A stretch of DNA of 64,000 nt from Maribacter_C sp047345145. GTDB lineage: Bacteria; Bacteroidota; Bacteroidia; Flavobacteriales; Flavobacteriaceae. Under the pieces are notes generated by a model. The model searched no databases and had not been told where the DNA came from. It worked only from the letters and a program-made list of their open reading frames with translations. This document shows positions 51,104 to 58,184 of the stretch, piece after piece (the stretch's first letter is position 1; every line of letters begins with the position of its first letter). Position numbers and translations under genes: made by a program. Where the stretch lies: contig NZ_JBLFER010000005.1 in the NCBI RefSeq assembly GCF_047345145.1, positions 277,716-341,715 of the forward strand, read 5' to 3'.

Positions 51104-52807
51104 TCAGTCTTTTAGTTTGATAAGGACGTCGTCATTACTTTTGAAGATTTCAATTATTTGCTTTGATTTTAATGATTTAGTGACTTTGTCCCATTTTTTA
51201 TTACTTAAACCGGACCTTCCTTTTATTTCATTTAAATAAAATTTATCATCAGTATAGTCATCTGAATCAATCACGTTTAGAACAATTTTTTCATCCTCAG
51301 TAAGTTCGACGGCTTTTTTCTCTGGTCGCATTTGCGGGAAGAACAACACTTCTTGAATCGAAGAATTGTTGGTCAATAGCATAACCAGTCGGTCAATACC
51401 AATCCCGATTCCTGAGGTTGGTGGCATTCCATATTCTAAGGCACGAATAAAATCTTGGTCGATGAACATCGCTTCATCATCTCCTTTTTCAGAAAGACGC
51501 AATTGCTCTTCAAAACGTTCACGTTGGTCAATAGGGTCATTGAGCTCTGAATAACAATTGGCCAATTCTTTTCCATTAACCATCAATTCAAAACGTTCGG
51601 TCAAAGCAGGATTATCACGGTGTTCTTTCGTTAACGGACTCATTTCCTTTGGATAGTCGGTAATGAAAGTCGGTTGTATGTAAAAATGCTCACATTTTTC
51701 ACCAAAAATCTCATCAATCAATTTTCCGACACCCATGGTTTCGTCAACTTCAAGCCCAAGTTTTTTGGCAGTTTCACGAAGTTCAACTTCATCCATTCCA
51801 GCAACATCAACTCCAGTATGTATTTTTATAGCTTCCAGAATCGGAACTCTTGCATAGGGTGCTTTGAATTCAATCTCATTTTCCCCGACAGTAACTTTTG
51901 AAGTTCCATTGGCATCAATGGCGACTTTTTCCAAAAGTTGCTCGGTAGTATCCATCATCCAATTGTAATCCTTGTAGGCGACATACAATTCCATAACCGT
52001 AAATTCTGGGTTATGGGTACGGTCCATTCCTTCGTTTCTAAAATCTTTTGAGAACTCATAGACACCGTCAAATCCGCCGACAATCAATCGTTTTAAGTAT
52101 AATTCATTCGCAATTCGCAGGTACAAAGGAATGTTCAAGGCATTGTGATGTGTCAAAAACGGGCGTGCCGCAGCTCCTCCAGGAATAGGTTGAAGAATAG
52201 GAGTTTCCACTTCTAAATATCCTCGCTCATTATAAAATTGACGGATGCTATTTGTAATCTTGGTCCGCTTGATAAAAGTCTCCTTCACATGCGGATTGAC
52301 CACCAAATCAACATACCGCTGACGGTAGCGTAATTCTGGGTCATTGAACTCGTCGTATACATTACCATCAGCATCTTGCTTTGGTAAGGGAAGTGGGCGA
52401 AGCGTTTTACACAGAATCGTAAAATTCTTTACCATTATCGTTTTTTCACCTACTTGAGTAGTGAAAAGCTCCCCTTCAATTCCGATAATATCTCCTATGT
52501 CCAACAATTTTTTATAGACATCATTGTATAAAGTTTTGTCTTCGCCTGGGCAGATTTCATCGCGATTGAAATACACTTGAACACGACCGGCACTATCTTG
52601 CAATTCAGCAAAAGAGGCTTTTCCTTGAATTCTTCTGGACATCAATCTACCAGAAACCACAACCTTTTTACCCTCTTCATAATTCTGTTTGACACTTTCT
52701 GAAGTAGCATCCACAGGGTATAAAGCCGCAGGATAGGGGTCAATACCCATCTCACGTAATTTGGTCAATTTCTCTCTTCTGATGATTTCTTGTTCCGACA
52801 ATTGCAT
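51104..52807 (-). CDS. lysS: Lysine--tRNA ligase, class II, with C-terminal extension
   Basis: 567 residues. The N-terminal OB-fold anticodon-binding domain (VVVSGRLMSRRIQGKASFAELQD) is followed by the catalytic core with motif 2 (FRNEGMDRTHNPEFTVMELY) and motif 3 (GIGIGIDRLVMLLTN). Bacterial enzymes usually end soon after the EVLFFPQMRPE segment near residue 500; here about 65 more residues follow, forming a small helical, winged-helix-like domain (LNVIDSDDYTDDKFYLNEIKG..., KKWDKVTKSL). Such an extension is seen in other Flavobacteriia. Confidence 0.97.
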   Translation of the reverse strand: MQLSEQEIIRREKLTKLREMGIDPYPAALYPVDATSESVKQNYEEGKKVVVSGRLMSRRIQGKASFAELQDSAGRVQVYFNRDEICPGEDKTLYNDVYKKLLDIGDIIGIEGELFTTQVGEKTIMVKNFTILCKTLRPLPLPKQDADGNVYDEFNDPELRYRQRYVDLVVNPHVKETFIKRTKITNSIRQFYNERGYLEVETPILQPIPGGAAARPFLTHHNALNIPLYLRIANELYLKRLIVGGFDGVYEFSKDFRNEGMDRTHNPEFTVMELYVAYKDYNWMMDTTEQLLEKVAIDANGTSKVTVGENEIEFKAPYARVPILEAIKIHTGVDVAGMDEVELRETAKKLGLEVDETMGVGKLIDEIFGEKCEHFYIQPTFITDYPKEMSPLTKEHRDNPALTERFELMVNGKELANCYSELNDPIDQRERFEEQLRLSEKGDDEAMFIDQDFIRALEYGMPPTSGIGIGIDRLVMLLTNNSSIQEVLFFPQMRPEKKAVELTEDEKIVLNVIDSDDYTDDKFYLNEIKGRSGLSNKKWDKVTKSLKSKQIIEIFKSNDDVLIKLKD

Positions 52808-52884
52808 TGCGCTCTTATTTAAGGCGCAAATATAGGGTTTCGCAAGGGTAATTTAAAAGGGAATTGGTTTGAAAAAGGGTTGGA

Positions 52885-52947
52885 TGTCTGAAGCACGAAG
52901 CTCGATGCCTTTCTATAACTTCGAACATCGAGCACCGAGCATCTAGC
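52885..52947. repeat. Dispersed inverted repeat (cgaagctcgatg / catcgagcaccgag)
   Basis: Reverse-complement arms ...agcacgaagctcgatg and catcgagcaccgagcatc... with a short spacer, filling the gap between the lysS start and the thioredoxin-like gene stop. It looks like a miniature repeat family, different from the one at 16014. Confidence 0.6.
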
Positions 52948-52956
52948 AAACCCCCT

Positions 52957-53517
52957 TTAATCGAAATGCAGTGAAGTTGGATAGTTAGGCGTATATTCTT
53001 TGTTAGTGACGATTGCTTCAATATCGGTTTCTAAAGATGTAATCGGACTTTCAATAATGCGGTTGGTTTCTTTTCCATCTTTATAGAAAATAAAGGTAGG
53101 TACGCGTTTGATGCTTAGTCCCCATTCTTCTCCTGTAGGGCTTTTTTTATAGTGTTCTTTTCTTCGATCAACCGCCACAATTTTTAGATTTTCCATTGGG
53201 AAATTTGCTGCCTCCAAGGTTTTTATAAATCGAGGGACTTCTCGTTTACTATCGCCGCACCAGGTGCCCATAAATACTAAGATTTTATGTTCGGTCAGTT
53301 CGTTTTTGATTGATGAGATGATTTTGGTATCTACTTCGTAGGCTTTATGATTGATATCATACCAACTTTGATAGGAATTAGAGGTGAGCCCGTTGAGGTC
53401 AATTTTACCGACCATATAAGGTTGATTACCCTCGATTTTGATTTCTTGATTGATTTCTTGGGCGGATACTGAAGTTGAAAGGGTGGCTAATAACAGTAAT
53501 AAAATAAATGGATTCAT
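52957..53517 (-). CDS. Thioredoxin-fold secreted protein with WCGDS in place of CxxC
   Basis: 186 residues. A signal peptide ends at VSAQ. The thioredoxin fold is clear from ILVFMGTWCGDSKREVPRFIKTLE and the cis-Pro region KRVPTFIFYKDGKE. The active site reads W-C-G-D-S, so only one Cys of the redox pair is present. A monothiol mechanism, or a binding rather than a disulfide-exchange role, is therefore likely. It has no lipobox. The next gene upstream is 240 bases away, with a copy of a dispersed repeat in between. Confidence 0.85.
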   Translation of the reverse strand: MNPFILLLLLATLSTSVSAQEINQEIKIEGNQPYMVGKIDLNGLTSNSYQSWYDINHKAYEVDTKIISSIKNELTEHKILVFMGTWCGDSKREVPRFIKTLEAANFPMENLKIVAVDRRKEHYKKSPTGEEWGLSIKRVPTFIFYKDGKETNRIIESPITSLETDIEAIVTNKEYTPNYPTSLHFD

Positions 53518-53661
53518 AATTTTCGGTTTTAAAGATTCAGACCGAAAGTTGTTGAAAATGTACGCTCAAAGTGGATTTTATGGGATGGAAATAGGGACTA
53601 GACCCTAGGTGGATTTTAAATGAAACACAAATACAAACTCAAAAACAAAATACAAGTTATA

Positions 53662-53684
53662 TGTCATGCTGGGCGCAGTCGAAG
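53662..53684. repeat. Single arm of the dispersed 23-base element
   Basis: tgtcatgctgggcgcagtc... matches the arms at 16014-16036 with two or three changes. The surrounding 53518-53758 gap shows no gene; a short plus-strand frame over it is not credible. Confidence 0.65.
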
Positions 53685-53758
53685 CACAAGCTCAAGTGTC
53701 AAGTTCAAATGCAAAAAATAGCTTAATTAGGGTTGTATTTCTTTGGAGACAAGTGACA

Positions 53759-54811
53759 CTAGCTAAAGAGCTGCTTTATTTCTTCACGGGAAGAAACGTT
53801 CAATTTCTTATAGAGATTATTGATATGTGTTTTAACCGTGCTCAGGCTTATGAACAAATCAGAAGCAATTTCTTTATTCGTTTTATCCTTTAGAATTTCG
53901 TTGACAATTTTCTGTTCTTGAGCAGTTAGTTTTCCTAAAGTGCTGTTTTTGTGATTCTTTTGAAGGGATTTTTGTCTAAAAACTAGGAAGATGTTCAGCA
54001 GAATGGAAAGTGCTAAAAGGCAACCTAGAATCCATTTCCAATTGGAGTAGATAGACTTGTTTTGATTTGCTATTTGTTGGTCTGTGGCTATTTCGGTTTG
54101 ATACAATTCTGTAAAAACCGTGTTTGGATATTTTTCTTCAAGTCTATGACTCAGATTTTCATAATAGTTGTTTTTTGTAATATCCTTGAGATAATAGGAA
54201 TAGGTTTCATTTCGCTTATCCGACAGAAAATCAAAAATGTAGAGTTCTACCAATGGTTCATTTAGCTTTTTCCCAAACTCTTGCAAGGTCTTAAACCATT
54301 TTTTAGAATTTAGCTTTCGATTCGCTTCACTTCGGAAGTCGTAAAAATCAAAGGCCATTTCTTCTTTTAGAGCATCGATTTGGAGAAAAGCTTCCGATTT
54401 GTCATTCGTAGAAGTAATCTCGCATAAAACTTCATCAGCAAAGGAAGTTGGAAAAGTTATTGTATCGGAATTATTGGCGATAAAGAGAATACTTCTGCTG
54501 TTTTCGCACCTGCCTAAGAAATGATTCGAATCCAAAGCTTCCTCAGAACATTCGTCGACATGAATGCGGTAAATACTGTTGTCCACGGATAGATTGTCTC
54601 CTTGAAACTTAAAACGCCCAAGAGAATCGACACTTGTCTTTTTAATGATTTGTTCAAGATACGGTCGCGACAATTTTCGATAGTCTTCGACTATGGAAAG
54701 ATAGACCGTTTTTCCATCTACGTTTTCAGCAATTTGTCCATCAAAAATATATTGCGAATAAGTTGAAAAGTTAGATAGGAAAACTAGAATGAAAACAAGC
54801 TTTTGAGTCAT
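53759..54811 (-). CDS. Membrane-anchored LuxR-type transcriptional regulator
   Basis: 350 residues. A signal peptide (VFILVFLSNFSTYSQ) leads to an extracytoplasmic domain of about 240 residues that starts like a DUF4369-type beta sandwich (FDGQIAENVDGKTVYLSIVEDY) and then turns helical. One membrane segment (WILGCLLALSILLNIFLVF) near 262-280 is followed by a cytoplasmic LuxR helix-turn-helix: LTAQEQKIVNEILKDKTNKEIASDLFISLSTVKTHINNLYKKL. Hence it is a one-component sensor placed across the inner membrane. It is divergent from yqaE with 96 bases between them. Confidence 0.88.
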   Translation of the reverse strand: MTQKLVFILVFLSNFSTYSQYIFDGQIAENVDGKTVYLSIVEDYRKLSRPYLEQIIKKTSVDSLGRFKFQGDNLSVDNSIYRIHVDECSEEALDSNHFLGRCENSRSILFIANNSDTITFPTSFADEVLCEITSTNDKSEAFLQIDALKEEMAFDFYDFRSEANRKLNSKKWFKTLQEFGKKLNEPLVELYIFDFLSDKRNETYSYYLKDITKNNYYENLSHRLEEKYPNTVFTELYQTEIATDQQIANQNKSIYSNWKWILGCLLALSILLNIFLVFRQKSLQKNHKNSTLGKLTAQEQKIVNEILKDKTNKEIASDLFISLSTVKTHINNLYKKLNVSSREEIKQLFS

Positions 54812-54862
54812 GAAAACAATACTTATAATCCTCTAAAATAGCAGATTTTGTAACAATATGGA

Positions 54863-54870
54863 TACATTTG
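54863..54870 (+). promoter_or_regulatory. -7 promoter element for the YqaE gene
   Basis: TACATTTG, a perfect TAnnTTTG match 37 bases before the YqaE start codon, in the divergent region shared with the LuxR-type regulator, so the regulator could act here. Confidence 0.45.
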
Positions 54871-54907
54871 CGACTAATTAGTTACATCAATCAAAAATCC
54901 AAATCAA

Positions 54908-55063
54908 ATGAGTTTTTTAAGAGTATTACTTGCCATATTATTCCCGCCGCTATCAGTAATCGGCAAAGGCTGTGGGTCATTTCTAATCGTTTTGTTGCTT
55001 ACCTTCTGTGGATGGGTTCCCGGAGTCATTGCGGCCTTGGTTATTTTGAACAACCCGAATTAG
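54908..55063 (+). CDS. YqaE/Pmp3 family membrane peptide
   Basis: 51 residues. It reads MSFLRVLLAILFPPLSVIGKGCGS at the start (the FPP-x-V turn is diagnostic) and ends LTFCGWVPGVIAALVILNN, the two-helix layout of YqaE/Pmp3 proteins, which are membrane stress proteins affecting ion balance. The gene is divergent from the membrane-anchored LuxR regulator, so control by it is plausible but not shown. Confidence 0.93.
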   Translation: MSFLRVLLAILFPPLSVIGKGCGSFLIVLLLTFCGWVPGVIAALVILNNPN

Positions 55064-55160
55064 TCACTCCTTTATATTAAAATATTAGCAATTTTTTTAG
55101 GGTTTGACTTTCTCCTTTTCGGGGGAACTTTGGGGAAGGTCTTACCCTTTTTCATTTTCG

Positions 55161-55168
55161 TATCTTTG
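55161..55168 (+). promoter_or_regulatory. -7 promoter element directly before lipB
   Basis: TATCTTTG matches TAnnTTTG exactly and ends 5 bases before the lipB ATG. Transcription would then start at or within a base or two of the start codon, which predicts a leaderless message. Confidence 0.55.
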
Positions 55169-55173
55169 CAGGG

Positions 55174-55890
55174 ATGAATAAGAAGGTCATTTTACAAGAT
55201 TTAGAACAGAGAGATTACAAAGAAACTTGGGATTATCAAGAACAACTTTTTCAGAAAACTTTAGACCTCAAAATCAAGAATAGGAGGGAAGAAGCAAATC
55301 TTGAAACCCCAAATCATTTTCTATTCGTAGAACACCCCCATGTCTTTACTTTGGGGAAAAGTGGTGATTTGTCAAATCTTCTGGTAGATGAAAAACAACT
55401 TGAAGAGAAAGATGCTAAATTCTATAAAATAAATAGAGGTGGAGACATCACTTATCATGGTCCCGGACAAATAGTAGGCTACCCCATTTTAGATTTAGAT
55501 AATTTCTTTACGGATATACATAAATACCTCAGACTTTTAGAGGAAATGGTCATTTTGACTCTTGCAGAATACGGGCTCAAAGCAGAACGTTCAGATGGTG
55601 AAACAGGAGTTTGGTTAGATGTAGGCACTCCCTTCGCTCGTAAGATTTGCGCTATGGGCGTTCGTGCTTCAAGATGGGTAACCATGCATGGTTTTGCTTT
55701 GAATGTAAATTCAGACTTGGGGTATTTTGATTTAATGATTCCCTGCGGAATAAAAGATAAAGCAGTTACTTCTTTGAATTTAGAATTGGGGAAGGCTGAA
55801 GTCGATATTGAAGAAGTGAAACAAAAGTTACTTCGACATTTTGAGGTACTTTTTGAGGCAGAGGTTGTAAAAGAAAAAACCTCGGTTTAA
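55174..55890 (+). CDS. lipB: Octanoyl-[acyl carrier protein]:protein octanoyltransferase
   Basis: 238 residues. LipB moves octanoate from ACP to lipoyl domains, the first step of lipoate synthesis. HPHVFTLGKSGD, GGDITYHGPGQIVGYPILDL (substrate tunnel), Lys157 in RKICAMGV and Cys191 in MIPCGI complete the active site. The ATG chosen is the earliest and gives the family N-terminus MNKKVILQDL. Nothing truncated. It converges on the DUF3108-like gene at 55926 and shares a bidirectional terminator with it. Confidence 0.97.
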   Translation: MNKKVILQDLEQRDYKETWDYQEQLFQKTLDLKIKNRREEANLETPNHFLFVEHPHVFTLGKSGDLSNLLVDEKQLEEKDAKFYKINRGGDITYHGPGQIVGYPILDLDNFFTDIHKYLRLLEEMVILTLAEYGLKAERSDGETGVWLDVGTPFARKICAMGVRASRWVTMHGFALNVNSDLGYFDLMIPCGIKDKAVTSLNLELGKAEVDIEEVKQKLLRHFEVLFEAEVVKEKTSV

Positions 55891-55903
55891 AGCCGAGGTT
55901 TTA
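55875..55903. terminator. Bidirectional terminator between lipB and the converging gene
   Basis: AAAACCTCGG / CCGAGGTTTT stem with a TTTAAAG loop and T-runs both ways. It overlaps the last codons of lipB, whose stop codon lies in the loop. Confidence 0.8.
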
Positions 55904-55925
55904 GTTCAAATGTTATTCACTAGAA

Positions 55926-56630
55926 CTATTGCGAAAACTGGGTAAGTTCTGTTTTACTCATCAAATCCCCATTCTTTTTATACGTTTCTTGCTTGATCAT
56001 ACCCACTCCTTCTGCTAACCAGAGTTTTGAATTGAATTCCATAGTAGCACCCATAGTTTTAGATTTGGTGTTTTCAGTAATCACAACACAATCAAATGTG
56101 CCCGCCGTAGTAGTGACACTTTCTTCGCTAATCACCTTGCGATTGGTTTGATCAACAGAAATATTCATTTTGATTCCACTCATATTCATGGCAACTGCAA
56201 TATTTGCATCTGCCAAATCTTTACCCACACTAAGGTCATTTGGTAGTTCGATATCTGTCCCTGATATATCCATTTCTATATCCATCTCACTATACTGCTT
56301 CATCATTTGGGCTGGAAATAATGATTTGTAATCGATTTTTACCATGTTGTTGTCACAGGTAAAATTATAGTTAGAAGTAAAAAGTTCTTTTCCTTTTTTA
56401 TCAAACATTTTAAAATCTAATGTGGCCTCTGTAGCTGAGCCTTTAGAAGTAACCGACGAAACTGTATAATTGGTAACTCCGTCAACTTTTCCTTTTTTGT
56501 TGTAATTGGTATATTCAAAAGAAGAACCCTCTGCCATAGGGTAATACTTACTGCAACCCTCTTGGGCTTTGCTACCAAAGGATAGCAATACAGCGCATAG
56601 GCTAAATAGTAGTGTCTTTTTCATTTTCAA
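55926..56630 (-). CDS. DUF3108/TapB-like secreted protein
   Basis: 234 residues. A signal peptide ends at SKAQ. The mature protein is a two-layer beta fold with a YYPMAEGSSFEYTNYNKKGKVDG start, a TATEATLDFKMFDKKGKEL middle and a VTTTAGTFDCVVITENTKSK motif near residue 170 that is typical of DUF3108-like lipid-binding or envelope proteins; the end is WLAEGVGMIKQETYKKNG. It starts 4 bases after the OmpA-family gene stop, so the two are coupled. The role is unknown. Confidence 0.8.
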   Translation of the reverse strand: MKMKKTLLFSLCAVLLSFGSKAQEGCSKYYPMAEGSSFEYTNYNKKGKVDGVTNYTVSSVTSKGSATEATLDFKMFDKKGKELFTSNYNFTCDNNMVKIDYKSLFPAQMMKQYSEMDIEMDISGTDIELPNDLSVGKDLADANIAVAMNMSGIKMNISVDQTNRKVISEESVTTTAGTFDCVVITENTKSKTMGATMEFNSKLWLAEGVGMIKQETYKKNGDLMSKTELTQFSQ

Positions 56631-56634
56631 ATTT

Positions 56635-57993
56635 TTATTGTTTTATAAATTCTACTCTTCGATTTTGTGCTTTTCCATCTGCAGTGTTATTGTCACCCAC
56701 AGGAGTCGATTCTCCCATGCCTTCTGCGCTTAGGCGCTCAGGAGATGCGTTGTAAATTGAAATTAGAACATTCATAACTGCCTCTGCGCGCGCTTTAGAA
56801 AGCTTCATGTTAATTTCATCGCCACCATCTGCATCAGTATGTCCGACAATTTTTAGATTGATAGAAGCATCTTGTTGAAGTACTTGTGAAATTTGTCTGA
56901 TAATACCCATTGATTGGGGCTGAATGTTTGCCGACCCTGAATCAAAAAGAATTCCATTTGTAGACACTTTCCCTTCAGACATCAATGTTCTTCTAAGGTC
57001 TAAACCACCTTCTGCAACCTTAATATTGGAAATGAATACACTTTCTTTCCCATCTTTCAGAGAGTTGACATTAAATTTTAATGCTTTAAATTGACTTTCA
57101 GGAACAATGGCTCTGGGCACATCGATATATTTTTTTTCGTTTACCCATAATCGATAACGCTCTTTATTTACGGCAATTGAAATATGAGGACTATTCAAAA
57201 TGGCCTCTCTAATATCTGCTTTAACCGTGTTATTAATATTTTTAGGACTTCCTGCACCAGTTTTTTTGGCCTTTATTCTTATTCCTACTGGGGTATATTG
57301 ACAAAGAGGAATACTTGCACTAACATATTTGTTACCTGTTCTAAACTCGTTAGAATCACTCAATTCAACTTTTAAATCAGCAGTTGAAGAAGTTTGCCTA
57401 TCAATTCCATCAACTAAAATGTCAAACTCGATAGTGTATTCTTCAGGAAGATTTGGAACGTCAGGGATATAATACGTACTAAACCCTTGTGACATAAGAA
57501 GCCAACGAGCCGGCAAATCATTTACTGTTACTACTTCTCCGCCGCCATTGGTATTCCATTTTGCAGGAAAATCTCCAATAAAATCATTAGAAAAGTCATC
57601 AAAGAATAACAATTTATCACCGGGAACGAAATCAAACTTGCTGTAGACTTTTATAGATTTAGGCTCGGACGATTCAGAAGTGGGTGATACATCTGGTTTT
57701 TGAGAATTGCCTTCCGAATTTGGATCTGAACTTTCTTTGTCGGATGGACTCTTATCATTGGGAATAGGTGATTTTTTCTTTTTCCCTTTTTTTCCTGGCT
57801 CTAGAATACTATCTAATACTTCATCGGTTTTTTCTTGAGCTTCTTTTTCTACCCGCCTTTCGATTGCTCTTTCGGCGGCTTTTTCTGCTTTCTTACCAAG
57901 CTTTTTTAAAATTTGACTGTTGGCGCTAGTTGTGAATCCTAGCATAAGTAAAAAGGATAGTATTAATTTTGTTGAGGGAGATAAATTTTTCAT
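56635..57993 (-). CDS. OmpA-family outer-membrane protein with a Lys/Glu linker
   Basis: 452 residues. A signal peptide (to about residue 25) is followed by a highly charged linker (KKAEKAAERAIERRVEKEAQ, then a KKGKKKK and Ser/Pro-rich stretch). A beta-rich domain of about 200 residues comes next (FDFVPGDKLLFFDDFSNDFIGDFPAKW), like a carbohydrate-binding or LamG sandwich. The C-terminal 110 residues are an OmpA peptidoglycan-binding domain: ILFDSGSANIQPQS, VGHTDADGGDEINMKLSKARAEAVMN, and NRRVEF at the end. No barrel precedes it, so it is periplasmic and anchored to peptidoglycan. The gene with stop at 55926 follows. Confidence 0.9.
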   Translation of the reverse strand: MKNLSPSTKLILSFLLMLGFTTSANSQILKKLGKKAEKAAERAIERRVEKEAQEKTDEVLDSILEPGKKGKKKKSPIPNDKSPSDKESSDPNSEGNSQKPDVSPTSESSEPKSIKVYSKFDFVPGDKLLFFDDFSNDFIGDFPAKWNTNGGGEVVTVNDLPARWLLMSQGFSTYYIPDVPNLPEEYTIEFDILVDGIDRQTSSTADLKVELSDSNEFRTGNKYVSASIPLCQYTPVGIRIKAKKTGAGSPKNINNTVKADIREAILNSPHISIAVNKERYRLWVNEKKYIDVPRAIVPESQFKALKFNVNSLKDGKESVFISNIKVAEGGLDLRRTLMSEGKVSTNGILFDSGSANIQPQSMGIIRQISQVLQQDASINLKIVGHTDADGGDEINMKLSKARAEAVMNVLISIYNASPERLSAEGMGESTPVGDNNTADGKAQNRRVEFIKQ

Positions 57994-58184
57994 AGGTACC
58001 TATTTAGTGTTCAGTAAGTTACTAAATTATCACAGCAATAAATGTTCCAATTTTCTCAATAATTAAACAGTTGTTTCGAGTGAATTGAAAAGCTTAGTAC
58101 AACAAAATACATTAGAAAGTTATGAAAGACCTTTTAAAATGTGCTTTTGGCAAGTAAAATTGTGTAAATGGAAGAAACTATGCT

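Noticed and set aside
52815..53021. 68-codon minus-strand frame between lysS and the thioredoxin-like gene
   Set aside because: It consists mostly of the dispersed inverted repeat and overlaps the thioredoxin-like gene out of frame.
53666..53893. 75-codon plus-strand frame across the 53662 repeat
   Set aside because: It runs into the LuxR regulator gene on the opposite strand and begins within the dispersed repeat.
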